Below are positions 17,196 to 26,634 of a stretch of 64,000 bases of DNA, one piece after another; position 1 is the stretch's first letter, and the number at the start of each line of letters is the position of its first letter. The notes beneath the pieces are model-generated. The model did not search any database and was not told where the DNA came from. It saw nothing but the letters and a program-made list of their open reading frames with translations. The stretch covers positions 27,899 through 91,898 of the forward strand of contig JAUHXA010000001.1 in the NCBI GenBank assembly GCA_030427245.1, read 5' to 3'. The position numbers were made by a program, and so were the translations under genes. This DNA comes from Bacteroidia bacterium (lineage in GTDB: Bacteria; Bacteroidota; Bacteroidia; Chitinophagales; UBA2359).

Positions 17196-19331
17196 ATGAA
17201 ACGTGAAGACTACCTTAGCATTGAAGTAAAAAACGGCGTAGCCACAATTTGGCTCGACCAAAAAGACAGTCCTGTAAACAAAGTATCACCCGAAGTCATT
17301 GGACTATTCGATTCGCTGATTACAGAATTGGAAGCCGACAATGAGGTGAAAGCGATTGTATTGATCAGCCGCAAAAAAGATTTTATTGCAGGAGCGGATA
17401 TTGAAGCTTTTCAGAAAGTAGAAGAGCCAGGCGATTTTGCACCCATTACCCGCAAAGGTCACGAGATTTTGAACCGAATCGAAAACTCTTCAAAGCCTGT
17501 AATAGCAGCCATTCATGGTTCGGCATTGGGGGCTGGACTGGAGATTTGTTTGGCGTGTCATGCACGAGTAGCTTCTAATAGTAAAAGCACCAAATTTGCT
17601 CTACCCGAAGTACAATTGGGCATCTTTCCTGGCGGTGGTGGGACACAGCGTCTCCCAAGGTTGATAGACCTGCAAATCGCACTGGACATGATGCTGACAG
17701 GAAAAAACATCTATCCTTCAAAAGCCAAAAAAATCGGTTTGGTGGATGAATTGGTACACCCCAATAAATTACATCTTGCTGCTTGTGAATTTGCGCTCAA
17801 ACTGGTTGGCAAAAAAATCAAGCGGAAGTCGAAAGGTGGTTTGATGTCTTGGGCTTTGAATAAAAATCCATTGGGCAGAAGCATCGTATTGAGCCAAGCA
17901 CGTCAAATCGCCATGAAACAAAGTAGAGGCAATTACCCTGCTATTCCTGCAATATTAGACTGTGTAGAAATCGGCTTGAAAAAAGGTATGGAAGCGGGAT
18001 TGGAGGCAGAAGCGGTCAAATTTGAGCAAATGATTTTGACCCCACAAAGCCGACAATTGATTCACCTCTTCTTTGCGATGACTGCAAAGAAGAAAAACCC
18101 GATGAAAGAATTGGCTCGTCCTGTACACACTTTGGGGATGTTGGGCGCAGGTTTCATGGGTGCAGGGATTGCAGAAGTGAGCATCGTCAAAGGCGTAGAG
18201 GTATTGCTCAAAGACATCAAGGAAGAAACGCTCGCATCTGCCAACAAAACGATTTGGAAAAACATAGATAAAAAGGTTCAACGCAAATCACTCTCACAAG
18301 TCGAAGCCGACGAAATCATGGCACGAGTCCACGGGCAACTAACTTACGACAACTTCCAAACGGCAGATATGGTGATTGAAGCTGTTTTTGAAGATTTGAA
18401 GTTGAAGCAGAGTATCTTGGAACAGACAGAAGCTGCCACCAAAGACAACTGCATTTTTGCTACCAATACTTCGGCTTTGCCCATCCACCAAATTGCGGCA
18501 AACGCCAAACGTCCTGAATTGGTGATTGGTATGCACTATTTTTCGCCCGTTCCGAAAATGCCATTGTTGGAAATCATCAAAACTGAGAAAACCGCAGATT
18601 GGGTGATTGCCAGTTGTTTGGAATTGGGGATTCGCCAAGGCAAGACTTGTATTGTGGTCAAGGATGGCCCAGGTTTTTATACGACTCGCATCCTTTCACC
18701 GATGATGAACGAGGCTTTGCTATTGATTGAAGAAGGCGCAGAAATCAAAAATTTGGACAATCAACTGCAAGATTTTGGTTTTCCTGTTGGCCCTGTCACA
18801 CTTATGGATGAGGTCGGCATTGACGTTGGCGCACACATACAGGCGGGCGCATTGGGTGATTTTTTCAAGGAACGTGGTGGTGATACAGTCAAACTCAGTG
18901 ATGGCTTTAAGCGTATGGCTGCTGTTGGCTACAAAGGCCGCAAAAATGGAAAAGGATTCTACCAATACGACCCCAAAACGGGCAAAAAAACAGGGGCTGT
19001 CAATGAAGAATCTTATAACTACTTCAATGGACCTCAGCGAAAAAACTTTCCTGCCATCGAACTTCAACACCGCACTGCCTTGATGATGGTCAATGAAGCA
19101 GTTCATTGTTTAGAAGAAGGAATCATTGACAATCCATTGGATGGGGATATTGGGGCTGTTTTTGGACTGGGCTTTCCTCCATTTAGAGGCGGTCCTTTCC
19201 GAATGATTGACCAATGGGGCGCAAAAGAAGTAGTTCGATTGCTCAAAAATTTGGCGGAGAAACACGGAGGAAGGTTTGAGCCTGCAGCTTTGTTGGTGGA
19301 AATGGCGGAAGAAGGGCGGAAGTTTTATTGA
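17196..19331 (+). CDS. fadJ: Bifunctional enoyl-CoA hydratase / 3-hydroxyacyl-CoA dehydrogenase (FadJ/FadB alpha type)
   Basis: A 711-residue two-domain enzyme. Residues 1-190 form a crotonase fold with AGADIEAF (about 65-72) and HGSALGAGLEICLACH in the oxyanion-hole helix; the later EVQLGIFPGGGGTQRLPR segment carries the catalytic acid. The NAD-binding domain starts near residue 313 with LGAGFMGAGIAE. Two 3-hydroxyacyl-CoA dehydrogenase C-terminal domains follow, with GMHYFSPVPKMPLLE. It carries out two steps of fatty-acid beta-oxidation. No thiolase gene is next to it. The length is close to FadJ/FadB. The SDR gene upstream and the acyl-CoA dehydrogenase far downstream are probably related in function. 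Confidence 0.92.
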   Translation: MKREDYLSIEVKNGVATIWLDQKDSPVNKVSPEVIGLFDSLITELEADNEVKAIVLISRKKDFIAGADIEAFQKVEEPGDFAPITRKGHEILNRIENSSKPVIAAIHGSALGAGLEICLACHARVASNSKSTKFALPEVQLGIFPGGGGTQRLPRLIDLQIALDMMLTGKNIYPSKAKKIGLVDELVHPNKLHLAACEFALKLVGKKIKRKSKGGLMSWALNKNPLGRSIVLSQARQIAMKQSRGNYPAIPAILDCVEIGLKKGMEAGLEAEAVKFEQMILTPQSRQLIHLFFAMTAKKKNPMKELARPVHTLGMLGAGFMGAGIAEVSIVKGVEVLLKDIKEETLASANKTIWKNIDKKVQRKSLSQVEADEIMARVHGQLTYDNFQTADMVIEAVFEDLKLKQSILEQTEAATKDNCIFATNTSALPIHQIAANAKRPELVIGMHYFSPVPKMPLLEIIKTEKTADWVIASCLELGIRQGKTCIVVKDGPGFYTTRILSPMMNEALLLIEEGAEIKNLDNQLQDFGFPVGPVTLMDEVGIDVGAHIQAGALGDFFKERGGDTVKLSDGFKRMAAVGYKGRKNGKGFYQYDPKTGKKTGAVNEESYNYFNGPQRKNFPAIELQHRTALMMVNEAVHCLEEGIIDNPLDGDIGAVFGLGFPPFRGGPFRMIDQWGAKEVVRLLKNLAEKHGGRFEPAALLVEMAEEGRKFY

Positions 19332-19396
19332 AGACAATAGTACAATTTGGTGGCTAATATTTTTTGTTCAAATTCGTAAGGTGTTAAACTATTTGA
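19325..19396 (-). pseudogene. Possible transposase C-terminus fragment
   Basis: The minus-strand frame reads SNSLTPYEFEQKILATK before a stop at 19325, with NYRPNQ in an overlapping frame just before it. This RPNQ-type then LTPYEF layout resembles the C-terminus of integrase-core (IS3/IS481-type) transposases, with a frameshift. The fragment is too short to be certain and may be chance. Confidence 0.3.
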
Positions 19397-19574
19397 TTTG
19401 GTCTATAATTTTACCGCCCCAACTTTCCTCTGCTTGCTTCTACAAAATGTGCTGACCGATGTTCCAATACAAAATAATAAGTTCCCGATTGACCGCCAAA
19501 GCCGCTTTTGTACGAGCAGTTTGAATTTGCAGTTTCACACTTTGAAGTAGATTTTTATACGGGGTTAAATCCGT
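19389..19574 (-). pseudogene. YhcG/DUF1016 N-terminal domain remnant
   Basis: In one minus-strand frame this region reads LLQSVKLQIQTARTKAALAV, then NRELIILYWNIGQHIL, a TAG stop at 19440-19442, then KQAEESWGGKIIDQI. The pattern (ARTKA, NxELIxLYWxIG, WG..ID) is that of the N-terminal domain of YhcG/DUF1016 nuclease-like proteins. The full family has about 340 residues with a C-terminal PD-(D/E)xK domain, so this copy lacks the rest and carries in-frame stops. It is a decayed remnant after the T9SS protein gene and before fadJ. It has no start codon in place. Confidence 0.82.
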
Positions 19575-19586
19575 AAAAAGAGCTGT

Positions 19587-22415
19587 TTAGTTTACCAAAA
19601 ACTGCCTCGAAACCATCTCTCCTCCCACCTTTAATCGACAAATGTACATTCCCTTCGCCAAATCTCTCACTTCAATCTTTCGCTGATATTTGCCCAATTG
19701 CAGCGTCTCACTCACGACCGTTTGAAGCTTCTGTCCCGAAAGGTCGTAAATCGCCAATTTGGTTAAAGCCGATTGTTGGAGTTCAAATTCAATGTTTAAG
19801 AAATCACTTGTAGGATTTGGATAGGTTTGAAGCTTGGTCAAGGCTGCAAAAGGTGTTTGTTCGATGTTCACTCCACTCTTAGGAGTATTTGCAGTGAACA
19901 TTCCATTGCCGTGAGTAGCCACTGCCACCATGTCGTCCAATTCTCGACTTTCCACCATTTCAATCACCACATTGCCAACTCCTTCCACATAATCCCATTG
20001 CGTATTTCCACCATTGATTTCGGACGTGTGGAAAAGCCCCACACTCGTTCCCAAAAAGTAGGCTGTACTATCCGCTACTTCATCGACAGGCAAAACACTC
20101 AACCATCTAAGAGAAGGTCCATTTCCAGAACCATTGTTGTTTTGCTCCAAATTGCCTGCTACACCTGTCCAAGTTGTGCCACCATTTTCGGAATAGTAAA
20201 GGCTGTAAACTTCGTAGTTGGAAAAAACCACAAATACTTTGTCGGCATCTCTTGGGTCGACTGCAATACAACTCGCATAGCCTGCCGCATTTGGAAAATT
20301 CGTACCTGTAATGTTCACCATTGCAGGGTCGCCTGTATTTGCATCATCCAAACGATACACATTTCGTTGGTTGGTGCCGATATAGAGTCGGTGAGCAGGA
20401 TTCGCTTTGCTCGTTCCCAAAGCAGTAATAATCAACCCTTCCTCTTCCAAATTTTCGGAAAATTTTGTCCAGCCCACATTTGTGGGTACAAAAATATTGA
20501 GAGAAGGAGGGAAAAGCGGAAGACTCGAAAGAGCATCGTTTCGCCATAAGAACGGACCTTCGGGCATATAAATGATGTCGTTGTTTGCCAAGTCCATCGT
20601 GAAAGGATTGATAAACAGATAATTACTTCTATCTGCACCAAGTGGGTCGACTCTCGAAAAACTCGTCATATTACCTACTTCATCCACTGTCAATTTGACC
20701 ATCATTCCGCCATTGGTCGCCATATAATACACGTCCTCATTATCGGGAATCGCACAAAAACTACCATCGTAATTGAAGGAGATTTTCCACGGATGTTCGG
20801 GGTCAGAACTTGGCGTAAAGTGAGTACCGTTGTCCTGCAATCCCCCTATCAAAATTGGGCTCGTATTGTGTCGAGGAAAGGCAACGGTATAAAATTGAGT
20901 CGCCAAATAACCATTGTTCAGCGAAGTCCATTCCACCGTTTCTGCCATCACATCATCGGTGCGGTGCACACCTCCATCCGAACCTGTAAAAGCAATGTTG
21001 GGATTAGAAGGCAAAAAGAACATTTCGTGTTGGTCGGGGTGATGTCCTTTGTACAATTCAAAGAGAGGCAACTCCGTATCTTCTTTGTAGCCCGCCATGA
21101 AAGTTGTATTGTCGGGCGAGGTGAAACCATCTGTAGAACGGTAGGTATTTGTTCCTCCAATAAAAACGACATTCGGGTCGTCGGGCTTCACACGCACATA
21201 CAAGTCGTATCCATTCTGCGAAATAAAGTCGTCAAATGGATGTGGTCCTATCGGCAAATTGGCAGAACGGTCTTCCCATTGTGAGCCCATTCCCGTTCCA
21301 TCTCCGCTGAGGTATGTGTATTTCCACAAACTGCTCCATTCAGGTTCATTTCGAAAGTCAAATCCTTGATGCCCAAAACCGTCTGTATCTGCTGCTAAAA
21401 AATATACTTCGTTTTCATTGGAAGGATTGATGCCTATGGCGATGCGAGAATACCTTGTAGGAAAGTCGGGGGGCAAAATATTTATCCAATTGTCGCCATC
21501 TTCAGACCGCCAAATTCCACGGTCACCATCGTTTTCGTGAAGCGTAGCATAAGCCACGCCTGTAGTGGTCATGGCTATTTCAGCATCAGGTGCATTTCCA
21601 ACATTGTGCCCGAGTTCGTCTCGCCAAGTTGCACCACCATCCGTACTGCGGTAAATGCCGCCAAAAGAAGCCACAAGAACCTCATCCTGCTCCATATTCG
21701 TAGGGTTGACCACGATTCGCCAAGTGATGTCCCAATAATCCTCAAACGTTTGGGGCGTATCGCTTGCAGTTGCCTCCAATGATTGCCAAGTCATTCCATT
21801 GTCGGTGGATTTGTAGAGTCCATTTCCGAGGTAAAATGCCCCTCCATCAGAAGGAGATTGCCCCGCACCTTCTCCTGTTCCCAAATACCAAGTATCTTCT
21901 TTTCCTGGGCGAGTATCTTGCACGATGCAACTTATATTGGGAAGCACATCACCCAAGTCAACCTGTGTCCAAGATGCGCCTTGATTTTCGCTTCGCCAAA
22001 GTCCTCCTGATGGGCTGCCTGCAAAAAGAACGTTTTCATCTCGTACATCCATCGCAAAAGCTCTGGTACGTCCACTGATATTGAAAGGACCTCTCGCCAC
22101 CCACTCCAAATCTTCTACAGAGTTTTTTTGTGTTTTTGCAGATTGTTGTGACTTCAATTGCTTCAAAAACGCTTGTTCTCTGACTTTCATATTTTTGGGA
22201 ACATCACCAGAAATAGGGCTTTTCAAGCGGTTGAGTTCCCATTCTGTTCGTGCATTGGGGCGGTCAGGTAGGCTGTTTGCTAATCCTGCGGCAAACAATT
22301 CTTCAATGCTTTGTGTAGGTTTTTCTTTTTGAAGAATGAAAGGAAAATAGTTGTAGTAAGCAATTGTAGAGACTGCAATAAATAGCAGAACAGGAAGTGT
22401 AAATTTTGATTTCAT
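19587..22415 (-). CDS. Secreted repeat (BNR/Vps10-like) protein with T9SS sorting domain
   Basis: A 942-residue secreted protein with an N-terminal signal anchor (about 5-25). The middle is built of repeated beta-propeller strands of the sortilin/BNR kind, seen as repeated GLYKSTDNGMTW, GGIYRSTDGGATW and RGIWRSEDGDNW motifs (S-x-D-x-G-x-x-W). Residues from about 865 form a type A C-terminal domain: YPNPTSDFLNIEF, LAIYDLSGQKL and a final GMYICRLKVGGEMVSRQFLV. The type IX secretion system uses this tail to export and anchor the protein. The substrate is unknown; similar proteins are often called glycosyl hydrolases or adhesins. Confidence 0.9.
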   Translation of the reverse strand: MKSKFTLPVLLFIAVSTIAYYNYFPFILQKEKPTQSIEELFAAGLANSLPDRPNARTEWELNRLKSPISGDVPKNMKVREQAFLKQLKSQQSAKTQKNSVEDLEWVARGPFNISGRTRAFAMDVRDENVLFAGSPSGGLWRSENQGASWTQVDLGDVLPNISCIVQDTRPGKEDTWYLGTGEGAGQSPSDGGAFYLGNGLYKSTDNGMTWQSLEATASDTPQTFEDYWDITWRIVVNPTNMEQDEVLVASFGGIYRSTDGGATWRDELGHNVGNAPDAEIAMTTTGVAYATLHENDGDRGIWRSEDGDNWINILPPDFPTRYSRIAIGINPSNENEVYFLAADTDGFGHQGFDFRNEPEWSSLWKYTYLSGDGTGMGSQWEDRSANLPIGPHPFDDFISQNGYDLYVRVKPDDPNVVFIGGTNTYRSTDGFTSPDNTTFMAGYKEDTELPLFELYKGHHPDQHEMFFLPSNPNIAFTGSDGGVHRTDDVMAETVEWTSLNNGYLATQFYTVAFPRHNTSPILIGGLQDNGTHFTPSSDPEHPWKISFNYDGSFCAIPDNEDVYYMATNGGMMVKLTVDEVGNMTSFSRVDPLGADRSNYLFINPFTMDLANNDIIYMPEGPFLWRNDALSSLPLFPPSLNIFVPTNVGWTKFSENLEEEGLIITALGTSKANPAHRLYIGTNQRNVYRLDDANTGDPAMVNITGTNFPNAAGYASCIAVDPRDADKVFVVFSNYEVYSLYYSENGGTTWTGVAGNLEQNNNGSGNGPSLRWLSVLPVDEVADSTAYFLGTSVGLFHTSEINGGNTQWDYVEGVGNVVIEMVESRELDDMVAVATHGNGMFTANTPKSGVNIEQTPFAALTKLQTYPNPTSDFLNIEFELQQSALTKLAIYDLSGQKLQTVVSETLQLGKYQRKIEVRDLAKGMYICRLKVGGEMVSRQFLVN

Positions 22416-22500
22416 AGGAGAAGGTATAAATGTCGTTTTTTTACGACCATATTCTTAAAATATTGAAAGGACTAAGATACTACAAAAAATAAAGATTCAC

Positions 22501-22938
22501 TTATACCTTTTTGCGCTCTTTCATCAAACAAACAGTGATGAGGAACATCAAAATAGGAACAATGAGAATAGAATCTGTGAAATTGATTGTGTAATCTTCA
22601 TGTGCGATCCACTTCGAATAGGAATAAGCATGGAAAACTGTAAAGAATGTTGTGATATAAGCTACGGGAAGTAGAGTCTTGTAGCTTCTCTGTGTTTTAC
22701 CCATATATTTTTTCATAAATAGGATAGAAAGCAGAAAAATAGTTAGGAATGGAATCTGAAAAAGCCACGGAGTTACCTGTTCGATAACGGTGCTTTGTTC
22801 TCCAATCACCTTCCCGTTTAGTGTTCCTATAAATGAGCCTAAAAAAGTTTCGGGGTAATAACTATTGGTAGGTAAAAATACCAGAATCACCCATAAAAAG
22901 GCGAAAAGAAGAAATAGAATATGTGGGCGTTTTGACAT
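22501..22938 (-). CDS. Small polytopic membrane protein, unknown function
   Basis: A 145-residue protein with about four membrane helices (near 8-25, 52-72, 85-108 and 118-138). A short periplasmic loop lies between the first two, and the C-terminus is basic (MKERKKV). No catalytic motif or named family was recognised. It stands between the T9SS cargo and a Spy-like protein without tight coupling. Confidence 0.65.
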   Translation of the reverse strand: MSKRPHILFLLFAFLWVILVFLPTNSYYPETFLGSFIGTLNGKVIGEQSTVIEQVTPWLFQIPFLTIFLLSILFMKKYMGKTQRSYKTLLPVAYITTFFTVFHAYSYSKWIAHEDYTINFTDSILIVPILMFLITVCLMKERKKV

Positions 22939-23043
22939 AAGAGTAAAAGCCTAATTGGTTTTGAAAAGATAAATATAAAAAAAGCCTTCAAAAATTGTTG
23001 AAATTCTTGAAGGCAATATGAAGTATTATTAGCAGGTAGAGGG

Positions 23044-23481
23044 TTATTTTCGTCCACGTCCTTTACGTCCTCGCATCTCTTGTCGCTTGGCTTCGAATTC
23101 TGCAAGTTTTTCGGCTTGTTCAGGTGTCAATAATGCGGTAACAGCGACTTTGGTTTCTTCCATAATGGCTTTTCTCGCTTCCATTCTTTGTTCGCGATCT
23201 TCGGTATTTTGTGTACGAAGCTCGTTCATATCTTGAATTTCTTTTAGAAAAATTTCATAGATAGAAGCGGATTGTTCTTCGTTCAAGCTCAGCTTTTCAG
23301 TCAGCTTCTCTGTTTTTTTAGCAGCTTTTTCTTCAGGAGTCAATTGCTGACGATCTGCTTTATAGACTTTCCCTTTTTGTGGAGTCTTAACAGTAGGAGC
23401 ATCTTGTGCAACTAAGGTTGTGGCAGAAAACAAAAGAGTCAGCACAAAAACAGTTGTTAATTTCAAAAAATTGATTTTCAT
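23044..23481 (-). CDS. Periplasmic Spy/CpxP-like (LTxxQ) protein
   Basis: A 145-residue protein with a signal peptide ending at about residue 25 (TLVAQ). The mature part is one long run of charged helix with LSLNEEQSASIYEIFLKE and LLTPEQAEKLAEFEAKR, the LTxEQ-type motifs of Spy/CpxP-like helical chaperones. The C-terminus is Arg/Lys/Gly-rich. A role in envelope protein folding or metal stress is plausible but inferred. Confidence 0.75.
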   Translation of the reverse strand: MKINFLKLTTVFVLTLLFSATTLVAQDAPTVKTPQKGKVYKADRQQLTPEEKAAKKTEKLTEKLSLNEEQSASIYEIFLKEIQDMNELRTQNTEDREQRMEARKAIMEETKVAVTALLTPEQAEKLAEFEAKRQEMRGRKGRGRK

Positions 23482-23511
23482 TGTGTTACTTAATTTTAAT
23501 AATGAAATAAG

Positions 23512-23561
23512 ATTGAAATATTTTTTTTGATATTGAGATAAAATGAGTTTAATATTTCAAT
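23512..23561. repeat. Inverted repeat upstream of Spy-like gene
   Basis: ATTGAAATATT (23512-23522) and AATATTTCAAT (23551-23561) form a perfect 11-bp inverted repeat with a 28-base spacer, in the A/T-rich leader region of the Spy-like gene. A regulator binding site is possible, but chance in A/T-rich DNA is not excluded. Confidence 0.35.
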
Positions 23562-23761
23562 ATAAGAATTTATACGATTATTAGACTTCTTTTGAAGCCA
23601 TTTTATTCTCTGAAAGAAGTTTTTTTTCATTTTTTTTTGAAAGAAAAGGTAAGTTACTCGTTGTCAATATTTAATCGTTTTCTCAAAAAAGATATTGAAA
23701 ATTGGGAATCTTCCTTATCTTCGCACACATTATTTTTTCTACATCAACAAAAAAACAATCC

Positions 23762-23992
23762 ATGCGAGGAGCTTATGGCATTTTAGCAGTAGTAATTGTG
23801 GTTGTTTTGCTGGGTGTATTCGCCATACAAAGCAGCAAAACAAAAGCATATACATCTAATGAAGGTTCACACAAAATGGAGTTGACACAGCCAATTGAAA
23901 TCTATTCTAAATACGACTTCAAACCTCAACAAACTTCAAACCCTTTGGATACCTTGTCTTTAGAAGCAGTAATGGATTCTATCGGGCAGTGA
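23762..23992 (+). CDS. Small single-pass membrane protein, unknown function
   Basis: The start is chosen at MRGAYGILAVVI, 60 bases inside the longest frame, because the preceding stretch holds a promoter-like sequence (TATCTTCG near 23717) and an A-rich leader. This gives 76 residues: one membrane segment (about 4-21) and a polar tail. No family was recognised. A bidirectional terminator lies downstream. Confidence 0.55.
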   Translation: MRGAYGILAVVIVVVLLGVFAIQSSKTKAYTSNEGSHKMELTQPIEIYSKYDFKPQQTSNPLDTLSLEAVMDSIGQ

Positions 23993-24116
23993 TGGATTGA
24001 TATGCTGATTAGCAATTGGACCCACTGAATCTGAATTCTTTAAAAAACATTCTAAGTAGAACATTCTCTATAAGTTATGAGAGACTTCAATAGCAAGGAT
24101 GTTATGATAAAATAAT

Positions 24117-24157
24117 AAAACGCCCTAAGTTTGGCAAAGCAAACTTAGGGCGTTTTT
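24117..24157. terminator. Bidirectional intrinsic terminator
   Basis: CGCCCTAAGTTTG (24121-24133) pairs perfectly with CAAACTTAGGGCG (24140-24152) around a GCAAAG loop, with A-run before and T-run after. It serves convergent genes ending at 23992 and 24193. Confidence 0.92.
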
Positions 24158-24192
24158 GAATTTGGACTTAATAGATAGGTTTTGAATTCCTT

Positions 24193-24906
24193 TTAGTAGT
24201 CCTCTCCATAGACAATCAAGGCATGAATAATCCCTGGCAATACGAAAAGTAGAGTTAATAGTAAATTCAACCAAAAAGTAGAACCAATCCCTCTCCCGAT
24301 TGCTACTGAAACAGGAGGTAAGAAAAAGGCAAGCACCAATCGAAGGATTTGATTGTCGCTAGCCGCAACTTCTTGTCCATCTTTTTTGGCGGCTTTCATC
24401 GCTTTTTTCTGCACCTTGACTTCTCTCATCAATGTTTGACGAACTTCCTTTTTCATAGCTCGTTTCTCCTTCTTAGAGAGAGAAGAGTTAGTCGCCAAAA
24501 TTTCCATTTTTTCTTGAGCCTCTTTCATTGAAGGACTCAAAACAGCAGGTTTTTCTTTTATTGGAGCAGTTGTGAAAATCGGAGTGTCCGCTACTAAGAT
24601 TTCCTCTTCTGTACTTGCCGTAATTGTTGGGTTTTGTTCTAAAACGGAAACGTTTTCAATTACTTCAATGTTTTCTTCTACAAGCGATTGAGTAGGAACT
24701 TCGACATTCGTTTTCGCAACACTTGCTGTAGAGTTTCTTTCTGTTTTTGCCGCATTAGTCTGAATCCCCTGACCTGTAATTTTAAGGTCTTTGTAGTATT
24801 CTGCTACTTCTGCTTGTGTCATTTTACTCGACGAGCAAGAACTAAACATCTGACAACACAAAACAACCGTTACTATTACGAATAAAGAGTGTTTCATTTT
24901 TTTCAT
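24193..24906 (-). CDS. Lipoprotein with YqaE/Pmp3-type membrane tail
   Basis: A 237-residue protein. A lipobox lies near residues 17-24 (QMFSSC). A polar, Thr/Glu-rich linker of about 130 residues follows, and the end (about 185-237) reads LRLVLAFFLPPVSVAIGRG followed by WLNLLLTLLFVLPGIIHALIV, the Pmp3/YqaE proteolipid pattern of two membrane helices. YqaE-type proteins affect membrane potential or stress tolerance; here the domain is fused to a lipoprotein stalk. The combination occurs in Bacteroidota. The start could also be at the second Met (24897). Confidence 0.78.
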   Translation of the reverse strand: MKKMKHSLFVIVTVVLCCQMFSSCSSSKMTQAEVAEYYKDLKITGQGIQTNAAKTERNSTASVAKTNVEVPTQSLVEENIEVIENVSVLEQNPTITASTEEEILVADTPIFTTAPIKEKPAVLSPSMKEAQEKMEILATNSSLSKKEKRAMKKEVRQTLMREVKVQKKAMKAAKKDGQEVAASDNQILRLVLAFFLPPVSVAIGRGIGSTFWLNLLLTLLFVLPGIIHALIVYGEDY

Positions 24907-25115
24907 ACTGAATTATTGGTTTGAAAGTTAATAAAAAGGTTTTGTTTAGATAAAGGATATGGAATTGCAAAAAAGTTGCACAGCGTATCCTTAAAAACAA
25001 TCATACAACACTATAACCCTCCAAAAGTTAACCAATCTTTCTGATTATTTGCACTTTTTTGAAAACCTTCTTTTCTCTTTTCTGTTTGATTGAAGAATCA
25101 ATATACCATTAAAGA

Positions 25116-26108
25116 ATGAAATATATTTTATTGATATTGCTGTTAATCAACTTACTATCAAGTTGTTCAAGCAGCAAGAATATTCAATTCACAACAAAGA
25201 TTGCTGTTCCTGATTACAGCAACCCCGATCACTGGGCCTCCCTTCCTACCAAAGACGACCCTGCAGACTTAGTGCCTGTGAATACTCTCAAAAACGAGCA
25301 AGAAACGGCTAAAGTAGATGTGTTTTTTGTGCATCCAACTACTTTCACCAAAGGTGATGCTTGGAATATAGGGATTGATAATCAAGAAATCAACGACAAA
25401 ACCGACGATTCTACCATCAAATTGCAGGCGAGTGTCTTTAATGGTAGTGGGCGAATCTATGCGCCTCGCTATCGTCAGGCAAATTTGAAGGTTTTTTACA
25501 AAGAAACAGGAACGATACAAGCAAAACAGGCTTTAGACTTGGCTTATGAAGATGTCAAAAATGCTTTCCAATATTATTTGGACAACTTCAATAACAATCG
25601 CCCTATCATCATCGCAAGTCACAGTCAAGGCACGCTACATGCCACCAAATTGATTAAAGAGTTTTTTGACAATCCTGAATGGAAAAACCGTTTGGTGGCA
25701 GCCTATCTAGTAGGTTATGCGGTACGTCCTAATGATTTTCAATACATTCCGCCTTGTAAAGTAGCAATTGAAAATAACTGCTATGTGAGTTGGAATACAA
25801 AAGGCTGGAACTTCAAAATGACTCCATTCTTCAAGGGAGCAACAGCTACAAACCCAATCAATTGGACATTAGATGGCAGCTATGCTCCTCGTGAAGAAAA
25901 CAAAGGAGGTGTCTTGACAGGTTTTGATGAAATCAAGCCTGGAATCAATGATGCTCAGACAAAGGATGGAGTGATTTGGATTCATAAGCCCAAGATTTTT
26001 GGCAGCTTTTTGTACTTCTCAAAAAACTATCATGTGGGGGATTACAATCTGTTTTGGATGAATGTGCGAGAGAATGTGGCCGAAAGAGTGGCGAATTATT
26101 TGAAGTAA
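25116..26108 (+). CDS. DUF3089 family lipoprotein (alpha/beta hydrolase-like)
   Basis: A 330-residue protein with a lipobox (LLSSCSSS, Cys17). The DVFFVHPTTF strand near 70 and IIIASHSQGTLHA near 165-177, whose Ser is in a GxSxG-like SHSQG context, place it in DUF3089, a family with alpha/beta-hydrolase character. Substrate unknown; lipase or esterase activity on the cell surface is inference. It is followed by an acetyltransferase gene 25 bases later. Confidence 0.82.
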   Translation: MKYILLILLLINLLSSCSSSKNIQFTTKIAVPDYSNPDHWASLPTKDDPADLVPVNTLKNEQETAKVDVFFVHPTTFTKGDAWNIGIDNQEINDKTDDSTIKLQASVFNGSGRIYAPRYRQANLKVFYKETGTIQAKQALDLAYEDVKNAFQYYLDNFNNNRPIIIASHSQGTLHATKLIKEFFDNPEWKNRLVAAYLVGYAVRPNDFQYIPPCKVAIENNCYVSWNTKGWNFKMTPFFKGATATNPINWTLDGSYAPREENKGGVLTGFDEIKPGINDAQTKDGVIWIHKPKIFGSFLYFSKNYHVGDYNLFWMNVRENVAERVANYLK

Positions 26109-26133
26109 TACTGGCAATCATTAAAATAACTCA

Positions 26134-26634
26134 TTGAATACTGAACCAAACATTAATTCAAATATGCCCCAAATATCCATTCGCAAAGCTACCTTAAAAG
26201 ACTTAGACATTCTTCTTCAATTCGAGCAAGGAGTCATTGAAGCGGAACGCCCTTTTGATGTCACTTTGAAGGAAGAAAAGATTTATTATTACGACATTGA
26301 AGAATTGGTTACGGCTTCTCACATCGAACTGTTAGTAGCAGAAGCGGATGGTCAACTCATTGGCAGTGGCTATGCCCGAATACAAGAAGTCACAGAGACT
26401 AAATACAAACACCAACGATACGCCTATTTGGGTTTTATGTATGTCTTACCCGAATATAGAGGGCGAGGAGTGAATCGTATGATTTTGACAGAACTTAAAA
26501 AATGGTGTATGACTCAAAACGTCTATGAACTTCAATTGGAAGTTTATAACGAAAATTCCGACGCTATTCGTGCATACCAAAAAGCGGGCTTTTCTAAGTT
26601 GATGGTGATGATGAGGATAAATTTGGAGAATTAA
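26134..26634 (+). CDS. GNAT family N-acetyltransferase
   Basis: A 166-residue single GNAT domain. The acetyl-CoA-binding loop is seen as YVLPEYRGRGVNRMILTELK (R/Q-x-x-G-x-G/A) near 108-127. The central strands LLVAEADGQLIGSGYARI and the terminal AYQKAGFSK are standard. Start at the first Met or at Met11 (26164). The substrate amine is not known. Its stop overlaps the convergent cytochrome c peroxidase stop by 4 bases. Confidence 0.85.
   Translation: MNTEPNINSNMPQISIRKATLKDLDILLQFEQGVIEAERPFDVTLKEEKIYYYDIEELVTASHIELLVAEADGQLIGSGYARIQEVTETKYKHQRYAYLGFMYVLPEYRGRGVNRMILTELKKWCMTQNVYELQLEVYNENSDAIRAYQKAGFSKLMVMMRINLEN

Noticed and set aside
19827..20549. A 240-residue plus-strand frame
   Set aside because: It is antisense to the T9SS repeat protein, has no known motif and no leader, and is explained by the codon pattern of the real gene.
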